From Gordionus sp. m RMFG-2023 (lineage: Eukaryota; Nematomorpha; Gordioida; Chordodea; Parachordodidae), in NCBI RefSeq assembly GCF_954871325.1, contig NC_088775.1, forward strand, positions 42,571,561 to 42,635,560: a DNA stretch of 64,000 nt, in the 5' to 3' direction. Under the pieces are notes generated by a model, which saw nothing but the letters and a program-made list of their open reading frames with translations, did not search any database and was not told where the DNA came from. Position numbers and translations under genes: made by a program. Shown one piece after another: positions 1 through 12,010 of the stretch (the first letter of the stretch is position 1; each line of letters begins with the position of its first letter).

Positions 1-620
1 TGGGCTAAGAGCCTGACTTCCAAAGGATGTTAAAGTTGTCGTGACAAATGGTACGAATTTATACTCATCAGGAATATCCACATATTTATTTGTTTTAAAA
101 TCTTCTGTGTATTTTAAAATGTCCTTATTAATGTTGGAAGATGAGAGGGGGTTAACGCAGGAGAAATCCCACGCTAGAAATCGACCATTCTCCCAAGGAA
201 TATGTGTAATTCCGTCTCCCATCCGTAAAGAGACCTGGGGGTTCTAAAGTGGCAGGAAAGACTGCCAACTGTAAAGCTGGTTTTATGAGAGCATTGCATC
301 TGTTATGCCGGATTGAGATCCCACTGCTAAAGATGCATTGGAGGCAAGGACGACAAGTTTGACTTACTGGCATTTTGCACTTGGCGCACTTATATGAAAC
401 TGAGACTGTCACATTTAAGCGAATGGCTACAGCAAAACTGAATTCTTGATTTAAAAGTTCGAGATCAAGATTTTTAGAGGGGGTGGCATCCAAGTATTCA
501 TGTCCTGAACCTTGGGTGAGGGAAGCTAATAGGGCATGATTATCAGATTGCAGGGTCGAAAAGAGGTAATCAACGGACCTTGCAATCATCGAATTATCCC
601 AATCCTTTTGTTTATGGGAG
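1..620 (-). pseudogene. C-terminal region of the RT retroelement polyprotein
   Basis: The minus strand encodes a Cys-rich piece (YKCAKCKMP) followed by SIRHNRCNALI and LEPPGLFTDGRR at about 590-215. It then shifts by one frame into GDGITHIPWENGRFLAWDF and a tail ending near FVTTTLTSFGSQAL at the window edge. In the metazoan RT family I compare it with, a zinc-binding CC..H..RHN region followed by DG..PW..WD lies downstream of the RT. The frameshift near 215 breaks the reading frame. The function of this tail is unknown to me. Confidence 0.65.
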
Positions 621-1159
621 GCTGGTGGTTGACATTAATCTCCGACTGAGTCTTTGCCTATGACATAGGCTTCGTCAAGCAGTGCATCTGTCAAGAACAG
701 GTTATCAGTTATTATTTTGGAGCTTGCCAATCTGGACGAGATGAAACCACTAATTGATAAGGCTATGGGTTATCGTAACCCTAAGCCTCTTTTATTGCAG
801 GGGAGAGTGGCTTGCACGAATTTGAGTTAAATTTGAGGTTAGTTATTTTTTCCATGATGTTTTTTATCATGGATTCATATGCTTTTAAGAGTTTATGATG
901 TTTAAAAACAGCAGTTGACAGTAGAGAATATAGGATCTTTGGTATATTGAAGAAATTTTTAATTAAGAAGAAAGATTTATGTGTGGGAAGTTGTATAAGT
1001 AGTTCCTCCATATTGTTTAAATTATTCGAAGTAGCTTGGAAAAAGGCTTCAACTGCTAATTAACCTCCAACTGGTGAGCCAAGATGTGTTAGTTCTTCGG
1101 CCATAACCTTTTTAAAGGCGTGGCAGTTGGGAGATTGAGAGGTGAGCTGACAGAATTCT

Positions 1160-1790
1160 GTTTTGTCGACGTTTAAGACTTTTTCAAAATTTCTAGGGCT
1201 TTGTCTATCTCTTCTGGGCTGCCGCCTTTAATCCCGTTATCTATATACCAGATATAAAGATCTAACAGGCAGCTGCTTTTAATTTTTTTAACTAGATTGT
1301 CTATTCCTAGACAGAATAATATCGAGTTTAGGGGTCACTCTGTTGAATTCCTTCTGAAGAAGAAAGCTTATATTCACCATATTGTAAGATGGAGGGATTC
1401 GCATAGCAGCTGAAAATGTAGTTGGAGTAGCATGGGAAGCTATTAATAAATTTAGGTGTTGTATGCATTGTTAAAGTCAATTTTAATTAGGTGTTTATTT
1501 AGAGGATTATTTTGAAGATAAATGCGGGTTATATGAGCGGCAGACTTACTGCCGCCTTTGACACCAACCCCTAGTTGAGTTGAAGTGAGAATTGTGGAGA
1601 CTTTCTCATTGATTCGAGCCGAAATTAATTTTCATACTAATCTCCTAAAGAGGGTGCCTATGGCAATTGGGCGTAGGTCTTTGTTGGGTTTTGTAAGAGC
1701 GATTATTTTTGCCCCAAACTTAATTGGCTGGGCGAAGATAAGAACGTCACCATGTAAGATCCTGTTACAAAGGAGAGTTATACTGTTGAG
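1160..1790 (-). pseudogene. Reverse transcriptase domain remnant, catalytic YxDD mutated
   Basis: Minus-strand frames give, in order, IIALTKPNKDLRPIAIG (around 1660-1710), TQLGVGVKGGSKSAAH (1536-1582), the motif A-like IDFNNAYN (about 1460-1490, Asp kept), a motif B-like SSEGIQQSDP (about 1330-1360) and WYIDNGIKGG (about 1219-1250). The last should be the YxDD catalytic box, but its second Asp reads Asn. Stops follow FRRLV and NNAYNT, and frame changes separate the motifs, so no active enzyme could be made. The domain would copy element RNA into DNA. Confidence 0.7.
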
Positions 1791-1991
1791 TAGGGTAGTT
1801 TGAGAATTTAGAAGAGGTGGTTAGGTCTTAAAGATATATCGGTCTCGTGCTTACAAAACCATGTGCAGAATATTTTTGGATGGTTGAGATTGCTTTTCTC
1901 ACTTCCTCTGGGTAAATTCTATTGGATAAGATGTGGGATTTACACCAGGTAATTCAGTTGTCGATGCCTGATGTGGGGGGGGTGGGGTGCT

Positions 1992-2387
1992 TCATAGCCA
2001 ATCGGGTATAAGTTTGAAATTAATGGGGGCTAGTGTGTCTGATGAAGAGGCCAGATGAAGTACCCCTTTTATATCTAAATTATCGATATTTTTCCCCACT
2101 AAATTTACTTTTATCTTAAAAGGATTTATGGATAACTTAGGTGGGGAGGTTATGTCCATTGAAATGTTGACTATATCATTTAACCTGTTCTTAATTTGTT
2201 GAGTGAGGGACAGCTTGCTTTTGTCAGTTGGAACCTGAAAGGCATGGAAGCCAAATAATAAAAATTTATTCCAGTGCTGTGGGGAGTTAAAATTGGGTAG
2301 TATTAATAGTTTTATTATATGATTTAGCCGCAAGAAGCCTGACTTCCCGGGGGATTTACTTATATTTTTAAAAGTTTTAATAACCAT
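1992..2387 (-). pseudogene. Upstream polyprotein region of the RT retroelement, unidentified
   Basis: An open minus-strand stretch of 131 codons ends 200 bp upstream (in gene direction) of the RT motifs. It contains PQHWNKFLLFGFHAFQVP and SLTQQIKNRLNDIVN and has no motif I recognise. Its position suggests the N-terminal part of the same polyprotein. The ATG at 2387 is only the first Met of the open stretch and may not be the true start. A run of C/G (1975-1986) separates it from the RT. Confidence 0.4.
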
Positions 2388-2550
2388 TAATATGTATTAA
2401 ATTTGTTTGGCGCGAAAATGGTACAAAAAAATTGAATTTTTATAACTATCATAACATATGAAACAAAGCAAGATAATAATAAAATAGGAAATAGCAAATA
2501 GCAAATACTAAAAATTAAAAATATGATTTCAGAGTTATCAGTGGCAATTT

Positions 2551-2940
2551 TTAATACATATAGAATACTATTGAATAATTATTTTTCTTATTAATTAGAT
2601 CTTTTGATACAATGCAATTTTTATTATCAGCCTCACCAGAGATATCAAAATGTTCATCAAGGTATGGATCAGAATCATCAAATATCAAAATATGGTCTGT
2701 TTCATAAATTGATTGCATGCTCATCTTCATCACCAAATCAGCTATTAGATATCTGAGGGTTGAAATGATTTTTCTAATTTTTTTAATGAGAATATTAATT
2801 CTGGTAACTTTTTTTATGCCATCAACTGTAACTAAATTATGAACTCCATGCCCTAAATATAAATGAAGCTCATAATCTCCCAATTGACGCCTCTTCATTT
2901 ATAGATATAAAAACAGTATAGGCTCAAAAAATCTTGATTA
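2551..2940 (-). pseudogene. hAT transposase fragment
   Basis: The minus strand encodes LGDYELHLYLGHGVHNLV, TVDGIKKV and LIKKIRKIISTLRY. This matches the conserved C-x-x-H-x-L-N/H-L-V core seen in BED-type hAT transposases, where a histidine follows a Cys (here replaced by L/G residues) and is followed by 'DGI..V..LI.K.R.I...LR'. Only about 115 residues are open. Upstream of it, minus-strand VDSWST near 2960 may be a remnant of the DxWTS motif. No terminal repeats were found. It is a dead fragment, unrelated in frame to the RT element beside it. Confidence 0.55.
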
Positions 2941-4678
2941 GATGATTAAACTTTGGAACTGTACTCCATGAATCAACTGATATTTTGGATATGAGATTGA
3001 ATTATTTTATATATAATGAGTATTGAGGACGGAAAATGAAATTGAAATGGACTGTAAAATTCCCGAAAAAGTATAATTATCTGGGATTATGAATGATGTG
3101 CAGAAAATGTTTTATTCGAATTTTAAATTCTCAAAACTACTCATTAATACTTTCTAAGTACCGTATCCAAACAAGAGAAATGTTTTTTGTGGGGGAATAC
3201 CTATTTCAGTAGGATGTAGCTCCATGCCATTCATCTAAATCACAAACAATGGTTAAATATTGGAATGATCTATCAGAGTCGACCTCATTCCAATGGGAAT
3301 TATGAAGAGCATTACAAATACTCAACACAACAGATAGAGAATAACTCAACTGAATTTTGATAAACCTTACGAAGGTTCATAGATTTATGTGGTCATTTTT
3401 TTATTATAACCCTTAACTTTTTAATTCATAATTCTGAAATGGCTGTAGACAACTAAATATCTTGAAGTTTACTATATAGGTAAAGGATAGCATGATATAA
3501 GATCCTAAAATATCATTTCACGTGTTTGTTTAATTTCAAAAAATTATGCACAATAAAAAATTGAAAATGGTTTCTATTTGTATTTGATTTGGATACTTAT
3601 AAGAAAATTTAGTCTAATTTTATGATCGTTGTCTATTTCCTAACTTAAATATATAAGTGTTTTATTTTAATAAATATGCTCCATCATTTACCTCAAATTG
3701 TTAAATTTGTCCCTAATTTTAAGCGACTATTTAATTCTTTTATTCTCATTAAGAAATAAAATGTGTAATATAGTTAACTTTCTTAGGGAATTGAAAAATT
3801 AAAGAATTATTTAACATTGAGAGGAGAGATAGAGAGAGAAAACAAAAGGACATATTATTATATATTATAATTTATTTTTATTTCATAGGAAAATCTAACC
3901 GAAATTCTTCACCACAGAGCCAACATTTATGGCTTGAAAGTGGAATCAAATATCAATATTACGATTTTCAATGCCCAAATCATTGACAAACTCCTCATAT
4001 TTCAGAGGACATATGCTAGGGATATAAGAAATTTAAAGTTTTTATAATTTACAATTTTATAAAAATATTAAAATCGATTGGCAATAAAATAACTGTAAAA
4101 TATTTTTGATATATGGTAAAAGGTTATCCTGAAAATATGATTTTTTATTTTAACCGACAAAATTAATAACCAATCGTTTTAAGAGCCAAAATTCTGTCAT
4201 AAAACATTATCAAGTTTACTAAGGATAAGAATGTCTTATTAAATTTTAGGTAACATATCTATACATGATTATTTGGGTACCAGACTTATCTATTTTGTAA
4301 ACCTCCTAATTTTGAATTTATGCATTATTACACGCTCCGAGTATTATTCCACCTTATTTTTTTGCGGATAATAAAAATCTCATTTTACAAAACCTAATTC
4401 TTGAATTTTTATTCAGGTGATATATTTTTTATCTTTATCAATAGACATATCCAATGAAGAAAATATTAGGACATTTTCAATATATTGCTAGGCAAATTTA
4501 CAAAGAAATTAGGAGTTTCGAGTAAACTTCCATAAAAAAATAGAGTCAAAATACTAAAGATTAGCTTTTTATGCTGATAGAATGCTGACTTACATTTCGA
4601 AAAACCTAAGTGTAATGATGGAATTAAAATCTACCTAGCCCTTGTTTTCTGTTGTCCTTGACATAATTATATGTATAT
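2941..4678. other. AT-rich sequence, nothing recognised
   Basis: No open frame of useful length, RNA gene or repeat pair stands out here. There are A/T homopolymers and a GA-rich stretch near 3820-3845 (agagagagaa-type). Confidence 0.5.
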
Positions 4679-4860
4679 CAGAGACCTACAGAGCTACCAT
4701 TTGCGCCACCCGGTCAAGATTTTTTTTAAATATATTACATTTATTTTTTATTTTTAAAGCTAATAGTGGTGATTTAAAATTTTTAAAAATTTAGGTTAGG
4801 CCCCCCCGGGTATATTTAAAAAAATTAATATAGGGCACGGCCCGGGTCGCAAATAAATGA
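4679..4860. mobile_element. Partial hAT-like MITE (CAGAGACCT terminus)
   Basis: The stretch starts CAGAGACCTACAG and continues into a GC-rich patch (ccacccggtc, cccccccgggt, gcacggcccgggtcgc). The MITE at 23939-24172 shares its start and its layout of CCGGGC islands in AT-rich DNA. The matching right terminus is not visible, so this copy looks truncated. It has no coding capacity. Confidence 0.5.
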
Positions 4861-5317
4861 CATTTATATTTTAGTCATCACAGAAAGCTAACAAATATAC
4901 CATGAAAAAATTGAATTAAATTTTTTAAAATAAAAACGTATAATCTGCGTGTAGGCTATATAATAGCTTCTTCAGCTGGCTAATTACTAGTTTATATAAT
5001 AAAAATTATTATTGCCATTCTCATTTTATTATAGTAAAAAATTTTGAAGGAATTTTGGATTCGGTAGAAATACTAACTAAGTAGATTTTGTTAATCAGGT
5101 TTAAATTCTCCTAAAAGAGATAATTAGGAACTATTTTGAAAACTTAATAAATTATGGCGTAACTGTGAATACTTATTTATTTAATTATATGACACTTGAT
5201 AAATAAAGTTCAAATTCGGGAAAATAGAATCAATAATTAATAAATATTAAAAATATCTTACAAACATATCTATCAAATTTAGAAATGAATGGCAATTTCT
5301 TAAAAGAACATTTCTAG

Positions 5318-5528
5318 TAGGGCTGTTAAAAAGTCTGATACGGGTCAATTTTAATAAATGACCTGATTAAGATCTTGGCCAAGATAATACTATGTGACTC
5401 AAGATTTTGCTCATAGGTGCTAGATATGAACCTCTATTTGCCAAATCTTTACATAATATCATTTTGGCTAAATTCTTAATAGGGTCATTTTTAAAAATCT
5501 ATCTGAATCGGACTTTTTAACAACCCTA
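5318..5528. mobile_element. 211-bp MITE with long terminal inverted repeats
   Basis: The left end reads TAGGGCTGTTAAAAAGTC and the complement of the right end reads TAGGGTTGTTAAAAAGTC. The similarity extends some 30 bp inward. The flanking 8-mers are atttctag (5310-5317) and attgccag (5529-5536), matching at 6 of 8 positions, as expected for an aged hAT-type target duplication. The interior is non-coding. It is probably a non-autonomous hAT derivative. Confidence 0.7.
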
Positions 5529-6746
5529 ATTGCCAGTAATTATGAAAAACTATGTATTTCATATTTTTCATACCAAATTTAAAATCAAAAGTCACTTCGT
5601 AGAGAATATTTAGCTGAAAACTTTATGGAGCGAAAATATGAATATTTCATTTATCCCAGTTTTAGAATATAATATTATATCGGATTTTAAAAACTAATAA
5701 AAAAAACAAATCATAATTAATATGTCATAAAATCCTCCTAAAAATATGAATTTATTATAATTATAATAATTGTATTTGTATTGTATATTTTAATTTCATA
5801 TTCTTTTTTAAAAAAAGAATTAAATTTATTTAGGAGATTATAGTCATAGACAGGGAGCAAATCGGCTCAAATCAATCCGTTTGACAACACTATTTTATAT
5901 AAAATATATCTAATAATAAAAAATACCAGATTAAATATCTTATGGCAATCTTTTAATTTAAAAAACACATAAAAAATTTCGACTATTTTTGGATTAGCTT
6001 TTAGGCGCTTTATTTTTAATAACAACAAATTAGTAATAAAGGTATATGGAATATTTCAGGATTCGAAATTCCCACGTTTTGGTATGTGTCATTTGAATTT
6101 TGTTTTTAAAAAAAATTTAAACCCCAATGTCATTATGGGTATAATTTACAAGTAAATTTTGTTTAAAAAAAATTAAAAAAATTTTGACCGTAAAACGAAA
6201 AAAAATTTTGATAAAGGAATATAAATATCGGTATATTTTATTTAAATTCTATTTAAAAAAAATTAATAAATTTTAGATCACAAAGCGTGACAAAATTTTA
6301 AATCTCTTAACATAGAAAGAATATTAAATATCGATATATTTAATTTAACATAAAAGTTAAAAAGATTCCCAATTTATATAAAAACTTTAAAAAAATTAAT
6401 TTTAGAAATTATTAAAAAATAAAAATTCCAAAATTTCTAATTTTTTCAATTTTTATAGCAAAGTAATGCAAATATCTGCTTCTTTTTTTTTATTGTGACA
6501 AATTTCATTATTTATTGGAATTATAATCTTAATTAAGAAGGTAGACAAACGAATAATAAAAATAATACAAAAATTATACAACAACTCCTCTGCCTATTGT
6601 TAATAAAATATATTCATCATCGCGTTTTATCATAACTGCAATAAATGAATATTCAGACATATCACAGTTAGCTTGAATCGGATTTTTTAGCTGCACAGCT
6701 CTCATTCCCTCTGAGGGCTATTAATTTTTTTGGTCTATTATCTGAT
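5529..6746. other. AT-rich non-coding stretch
   Basis: Low-complexity A/T DNA. A sequence around 5865-5893 (its complement begins TAGTGTTGTCAAACGG) looks like a stray hAT-type terminus, but no partner was found. Nothing else is supported. Confidence 0.45.
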
Positions 6747-6970
6747 AACCGCTTTTATATATTTTGATGAGATGGCATGTAACAAGGTTTCCCTCTTAAA
6801 ATAATATGTGACATGATTGGATAAGTTGTTAAGAATAAATTTCTTGGTATTTATGAAACCGCTTTTGTAAATTTTGATGAGATAGCATGTAACAAGGATT
6901 TTCCCTCTTAAAATAACATGTGACATGATTGAATAAGTTGTTGAGAATATATTTCTTGGTATTTATGAAA
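6747..6970. repeat. Two tandem copies of a ~110-bp unit
   Basis: The phrase aaccgctttt(a/g)ta at 6747 recurs at 6857, and the following hundred bases repeat with few differences (gagatggcatgtaacaagg against gagatagcatgtaacaagg). The second copy ends near 6970 at cttggtatttatgaaa. The open minus-strand frame across it is a by-product of the duplication. Confidence 0.85.
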
Positions 6971-7587
6971 ATTTGCAATGCCTCCTTTTTCAGTCAATCC
7001 CAGATTATTGCACTTTATATAAATTTGACAGTTATACAATTAAGAAATAAACTTTATCCATCTCTTTAAATAACACGACTAGACTATTATTTTAACGATG
7101 ATATTATCATCTCATAAGTTTTCTTGCTTTTTCGTAACTTTCCTATACAATATTTACCTATACTATTCAATCTTTGAATAATATGTCATATTTACAAGCT
7201 TTTAGTTCAGCAGAGATATTTTGCGATTTTTCAATTTCCCATTCATCAGTAACTATCTTATGGATATATATCGTTGGATTAAATATGGTGGTTTTTATTA
7301 AATCACAATATAATTACTTAGAAATTTTTATATACGTAAATGCTATTGTAATGTCCTAAATCTAGTTTAAAAAAAATTAATCCCTTTTATGTGTTTTTTT
7401 TTAATTTTAAAAATTATGTTCTATAAAAAATTTAAGGTGATGGTTTTTTATTGAATTAATTTTAGTTATTTTTAAGATTTCTTTTTATTAAGGATAGGAA
7501 TAAATTAATTTATTATTTATAACTCAAAATAATATTTTCCTATCCCTCCCCCCCCCCCTCTAAAATTTAAAGGATATTCAATATTTT
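6971..7587. other. AT-rich stretch with an 11-base C run
   Basis: No gene is seen. A run of 11 C lies at 7548-7558, notable only because the surrounding DNA is so AT-rich. Confidence 0.45.
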
Positions 7588-7869
7588 TTGTTGCTTATAT
7601 TCGCCGAATTTTACGCTTCACATTACCATTTTAAGTATCAGAACTTTCGTTCGTCCATTTACGAGAATATGAAACATTTGACGCACAAATATAAAGAGCA
7701 CAAATGCCTTAATGTCATACTCAATGATGATTCGAATATACTAGATGCGATTCTCTCCTATTATATTATAAAGGATGAGTCTAATAAAGTTTATAACAGT
7801 AATATAAAAGGGCCGGGAGGAAGAAAAGGAGATAAAGAAAGAAGGATAGGAACTAATTTTTATGGATAA
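7588..7869 (+). CDS. Hypothetical small ORF, function unknown
   Basis: An open frame of 93 codons from a TTG-type start, with its first internal ATG at about codon 27 (YENMKHLTHKYKEHKC). Its composition is less A/T-extreme than nearby random frames: it contains AEFYASHYHF, NDDSNILDAI and a basic glycine-rich end (GPGGRKGDKERR). No motif is recognised. It could be an exon of an unrecognised gene, a decayed transposon piece or chance. Transcript evidence would be needed, and I would not rely on it. Confidence 0.15.
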   Translation: MLLIFAEFYASHYHFKYQNFRSSIYENMKHLTHKYKEHKCLNVILNDDSNILDAILSYYIIKDESNKVYNSNIKGPGGRKGDKERRIGTNFYG

Positions 7870-9099
7870 TTAAAATTTTATGATTAATTTAAATTTGATT
7901 TTTTTTAAAAATAATTTATTTTATACTATACATATATACTTATACCGTTGTATCTAACTGAAATAAAACAATATAGATAAATAATATTATCCAAAAATTA
8001 TGGGAGACCCTATTGAGTAATGGGAGTTTTCCATTTACGGACCCCTTGCCCTTAGAAATCGGAAAAGTAAATCTTTTTTAGGGTGCAAGAATGATAATAT
8101 ATAGAACTACTACGCGTTTCGGTTACCATATATTTTTTTGCAAAATATGAATGGTTGTATATCTTTATTTTAAGGGGACGCCTAATTTTTATAAATTTTA
8201 TTTTGAACTAAATTTTTTTTAATATTTTCATTTTGACTGATAAGATATATTATCACTTGTATTTCCTATTACCATCAATTAGATTTTTGCAATCACTTTC
8301 TTTACTGAGATGAATGATCTGAAATGCATGATTTTTTAACGGGGTTAATTTATACAAAATATATACAACGGCATAAAAAATCAAAATATTTTATAGCAAT
8401 CTTTTTATTATAATTTAGAAATCACCACCATGCATCGTTTCAATATGCACGAAAGGTTAGAATTATACGTATAATTTTTATTTTTCCAAAATCCTTATCG
8501 AAATATATATTATTTTTTTATGTGGAAATACGCTAACTTTACTCCCCTTTTTTCTCATCCTTTGTTAACCCCATCCTCTTTCTTTCTTTTATCAATCCTA
8601 TTATATATCATACTTCCCCATTTGCAAATTGTAATTAAAATTAACTTTTCTTAAATCTCTATATAGGCGACTATATCTTTATGGTATCACCTTCTTATCT
8701 TAACCTCCTTCAGTGGTCATTGTAAGATGAAGCATTCATTATTATTTCACACTCTCCCAAAATCCTATTGAAAATATTATGTTATTCATTAAATAAGTAC
8801 ATTAATATAACCTAGTTTCATTTTTGGTATTTTTTGTAATATGTCTTCAAACGTCGAAATTGTACTACAAGGCTCATCATTCACTTTTCCTATATGGAAA
8901 AAAATTCTACTGAGTGATAATAAGCCCGTTTACGTTAATCGTTAGTAAACTGAAATATGATATCTGGCTTTCATGCAAACCCGATTGACGATATTTAATA
9001 GAATTATGTAAAACTTTGGAACTCCATAAGAACAAAGAGATGTTGATTACACTTCTCTAGTTCTATAAACGACTTCAAAAATAAACTCGTTTCTCACAT
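7870..9099. other. AT-rich non-coding stretch
   Basis: No gene, repeat pair or RNA recognised. A pyrimidine-rich tract lies around 8540-8600. Confidence 0.45.
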
Positions 9100-10578
9100 T
9101 ATATCTGAAGAAAGAAACCCGTATTACTGGTTATTCAAAAAAGTAACACCCTATATATAAATAAAATTATGGAAAAAATAATATATAATGGAATATCTAT
9201 TTATAATAAATTTATATATAAATTTTATTTATTTTTAACAACAATTGATTTTTTAAATTTTGATCAGTCAAACAAGAGTGCTTAGCATCACCGCATTCGA
9301 TGTGCTAAACACACGTTTAACTGGCGCAGTGGATGGGAGGGTTATATTATATTATATAAATAAAAATTTTGATTGGAGGAATTTATTAAAAATTAAAGAA
9401 TAATCTATATTTTGAAAAGCTTAGTTCATAGTCAAAGGAATCTTCATTCCGATCATAATCCAATTTTTTTTTATCTTTATTAGAAAATAATCTATACTTA
9501 TGTTGTAATAGAAAACAAGTTCAAGCTTCTTTCCTTAGCTGACATCTAGTTTTATGAGGGCCAATTTGATTTAAGTAGCAGGTGTATTGCTGATAATATA
9601 TATTCAATTGAAATAAAGTAAAATATTAACAAAATATAAATTGTGAACAATACTTCAACTGTATACCTTTTATTTTTGTCTTGCAGAATAGCTTTAATAA
9701 GTATCTTACAAAATAAAATTATTTAAGGCCGTTTTTAAAATATTACAATATTTATCGTGGGAGTGAGATTTCCCAAATGCATTCTCCCTTCCCACTCTAA
9801 AATAAAGAGTGTAGTTCCAAAACCTATAAAATCATATATTTAGCTATACAATATTCATCTATGAGCGAATTGTCATTTTCAAAATTTCTATAATTTAAAT
9901 TTATCACAAGATTCGTCAAATTTGTGACCATTTCCGTAACAAGACTACATTAATTTCACGAAGTTATAGAAAGAGTTCCATCTTGTTATAACCAGTTTAA
10001 TCAGATATCCTTTTTTTCTTTAAAAATGGCTGCAAAGTTTGGAAGTTTTCCATGTTTATTCCACAATTTATGTTAAAATATTTGAGTCACAATTTACACA
10101 TACAAAATGTAAACTTTGTACCCTTAGTTTTCTTTATTAGTTAGTGCAAAAATGCTAGAAAAGCCAAGGCAGGTTTTACTTATCTTCATCTGAAGAAAAT
10201 GTACAATTGACATAATATTCTTTATAAAATAAATTATAATATTGAAAAGAATATAAATAAAATTAAATACATTGATTGATTCAATATTAATTAAATTATA
10301 TATCTTGACTGAAAATTTAAAATAAAAATGAAGTAATTTGGTTGTTGATGTGAATTAAAAACTCAGCTGAAATTATTTATAAAATTTAAAAAATAATTTT
10401 ATATTCTTTCCAAATTTTTTTTGAAAAAATTTGAAGTAACGAGTGGCTTTTTGCGTTTTACAGTCACTCAAAAAAAAGAAACGGGTTACCTTTACTCGTT
10501 ACCTATAGAAGAAGGTGATGGCGTTCCTCTTCTTCAAAAAAGGTAACGCCGTTTTTGGCTTTACTTTACAGTATACTA
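9100..10578 (-). mobile_element. hAT remnant of the TAGTGCTGTAA family, copy 1
   Basis: The right end reads ...CTTTACAGTATACTA, whose complement TAGTATACTGTAAAG resembles the TAGTGCTGTAAAGTAACG terminus of the large element that starts 390 bp further on. Inside the right end is a 'gtaacg' rich subterminal region (10437-10560). On the left, 9100-9160 has the same kind of sequence (attactggttattcaaaaaagtaac), next to a transposase C-terminus on the minus strand. The precise left end and a target duplication were not found. Confidence 0.55.
9190..9440 (-). pseudogene. hAT transposase C-terminal dimerisation fragment
   Basis: The minus strand reads LPSTAPVKRVFSTSN followed by TDQNLKNQLLLKINK-like sequence in shifted frames. 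This corresponds to the hAT C-terminal signature P-S-S-x-P-V-E-R-x-F-S. The same motif, better kept, is at 17420-17560 on the plus strand. Stops and frameshifts are present. This domain normally mediates transposase multimerisation. Confidence 0.6.
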
Positions 10579-10960
10579 TAATTATCATTATATTCTACTA
10601 TCCCATTTGATGAAAAATTCTCAAGCTTTAGTCTAAATAATAGTTTTCTTTTAAATTGTATAAACATTAATAATTATAAAAAATTAATTTAAGACCTTCT
10701 GAGCATATCCTTAACGACAAGAATTATTCTATTTATTTTCAGTTTTCAGCATATTAATTATTCTTAGTGGGAGTTATAAAGATTAAATAATATACCAATA
10801 GGCAGCACGATAAATTTAAAACTGTTGTAAAATCCAATTAAATTTTTGAAATGCGATAAAGGGCCTTATAATGATTCCCAACTACTTTTATATTATTAAG
10901 ACTACTAGATATCCATAGTGCATCAAGTATTCTTGGGCCACTGAATTTAATTCAGAAGCT
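10579..10960. other. Spacer between two hAT elements
   Basis: AT-rich and without recognised features. It ends in ATTTTATG, the left copy of the target duplication of the next element. Confidence 0.5.
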
Positions 10961-10968
10961 ATTTTATG
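10961..10968. repeat. Left 8-bp target-site duplication ATTTTATG
   Basis: Identical to 17711-17718, immediately outside matching terminal repeats. An 8-bp duplication is the hallmark of hAT insertion. Confidence 0.85.
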
Positions 10969-11079
10969 TAGTGCTGTAAAGTAACGTCGAAGAAAGTAAC
11001 GTACTAACTTATGTTGTCATATCTGATATCAGATATAGGCGTCATTATAGAAAAACTTTTTTTTAATTATCTGTTCATT

Positions 11080-12010
11080 CAAAGATCTCCCTGCTTTTCT
11101 TTTACTAATTTTCCCTGCCGATAACAATGCGTTAACAATATGTGTTTAAGATTGGATAAGCTTCATAAATTTATTCTCCTTTTCATGGTATATTTTCCGC
11201 CTATACAAAAGCCATGAATTCCCCACACACATATCAATGATGAATAATGATTCTCAAGTATTTTTTTTCCTCTAATATCTACTCGATAGTACTCAACTAG
11301 AATATCATGTAAATCGACTCCCCCCATACCTTCATTATATATTTTTAATATATTTAGCTTGGCACATCAATATATTTTTTGCTACTTAGTTATCATCTTT
11401 TTATATTTACTATCGGATGAAGGTCGACAAAGGATAGAATGACGTGCAAAAACTTATTGTCATACCATTTGACAATTATTATATTTTACATTTTATCAAC
11501 TTCACATACATAGCTCGCAACCTTCTTTTTTTAAGTCTTTATCGCATTTTAACTTTCAATCTTTCATCCGATTACTTCTAATAGTTCCTACCATATATAT
11601 ACCTATTACTTTTAATTTTTTTAGCCAATGCTATTAAGAAAAGTAGTTATAGCAAGAGTTTATGCTTTTGAATTTTCGGATTCATGTGCTTTCCCTCATA
11701 AATCTTAATATATCATACACAATACCGGAGAATCTTATCAGTGCAAATCTGATACCCCATTTATGAGGCTTCAATTTTATAAATTGTTTTAAAGTACTCC
11801 GCCTTTTGAACGGGATGATTACTTCATCAACACATATTTTCTGGTCCATCTCGACTTGAAGATTATTAGATGTAGGAGTTGATGAAATTGAAGGAGACTA
11901 ATCATAAAGAGTGTGCAAAATATCTACTTCATTGTCAGATTCATCGATGCCGTAATTTCGAAAAGTCCCCTTTGAATAGTATTAAATTATTTGGCATCAA
12001 TAAATTATAT
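11080..12010 (-). pseudogene. piggyBac-type transposase remnant
   Basis: The minus strand reads, in order, FRNYGIDESDNEVDI and QKICVDEVIIPFKRRS followed by FIKLKPHKWGIRF (about 11765-11845). Further on come GIYMVGTIRSNRM, WYDNKFLHV and IYNEGMGGVDLHDILVEYYR (about 11290-11345). These match the piggyBac/PGBD order VDE-x-MIPFKGRS-LKQY-PKKPHKWG, then ...VRPNR, then YN-x-x-MGGVD-x-D. The Asp of VDE is the first catalytic residue of the family's DDD triad. Several frameshifts and stops separate the pieces. A short N-terminus may lie towards 12200. The remnant sits between the left end of the 6.7-kb hAT and the Ty3 element. Confidence 0.75.

Larger units (their letters stand above)
1..2390 (-). mobile_element. 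Degenerate reverse-transcriptase retroelement, 3' end cut by window edge
   Basis: Read on the minus strand, from about 2390 down to 1, this stretch has pieces of one retroelement polyprotein in the expected order. They are an unidentified upstream region, RT motifs (RPIAIG, QLGVGVKGG, IDFNNAYN, SEGIQQSDP, YIDN), a Cys/His-containing region, and a tail with GDGITHIPW and AWDFSC. The family resembles metazoan RT genes with a 'RP-I-GG-QQGDP-YLDD-RHN-DG-PW-WD' layout; that comparison is from memory. No LTRs are visible. Several frameshifts and stops show it is dead. The C-terminus continues off the left edge of the window. GC content is visibly higher than in the DNA to its right, as expected for relatively recent inserted coding sequence. 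Confidence 0.75.

Noticed and set aside
152-589. 145-codon minus-strand frame as a host gene
   Set aside because: Its pieces (RHN, LEPPGLF, and DG-PW-WD after a frameshift) are the C-terminal region of the RT retroelement.
6738-6926. Minus-strand frame with internally repeated sequence (SHVILRGK / NHVTYYFKR)
   Set aside because: It reflects the 110-bp tandem duplication, with no protein motif.
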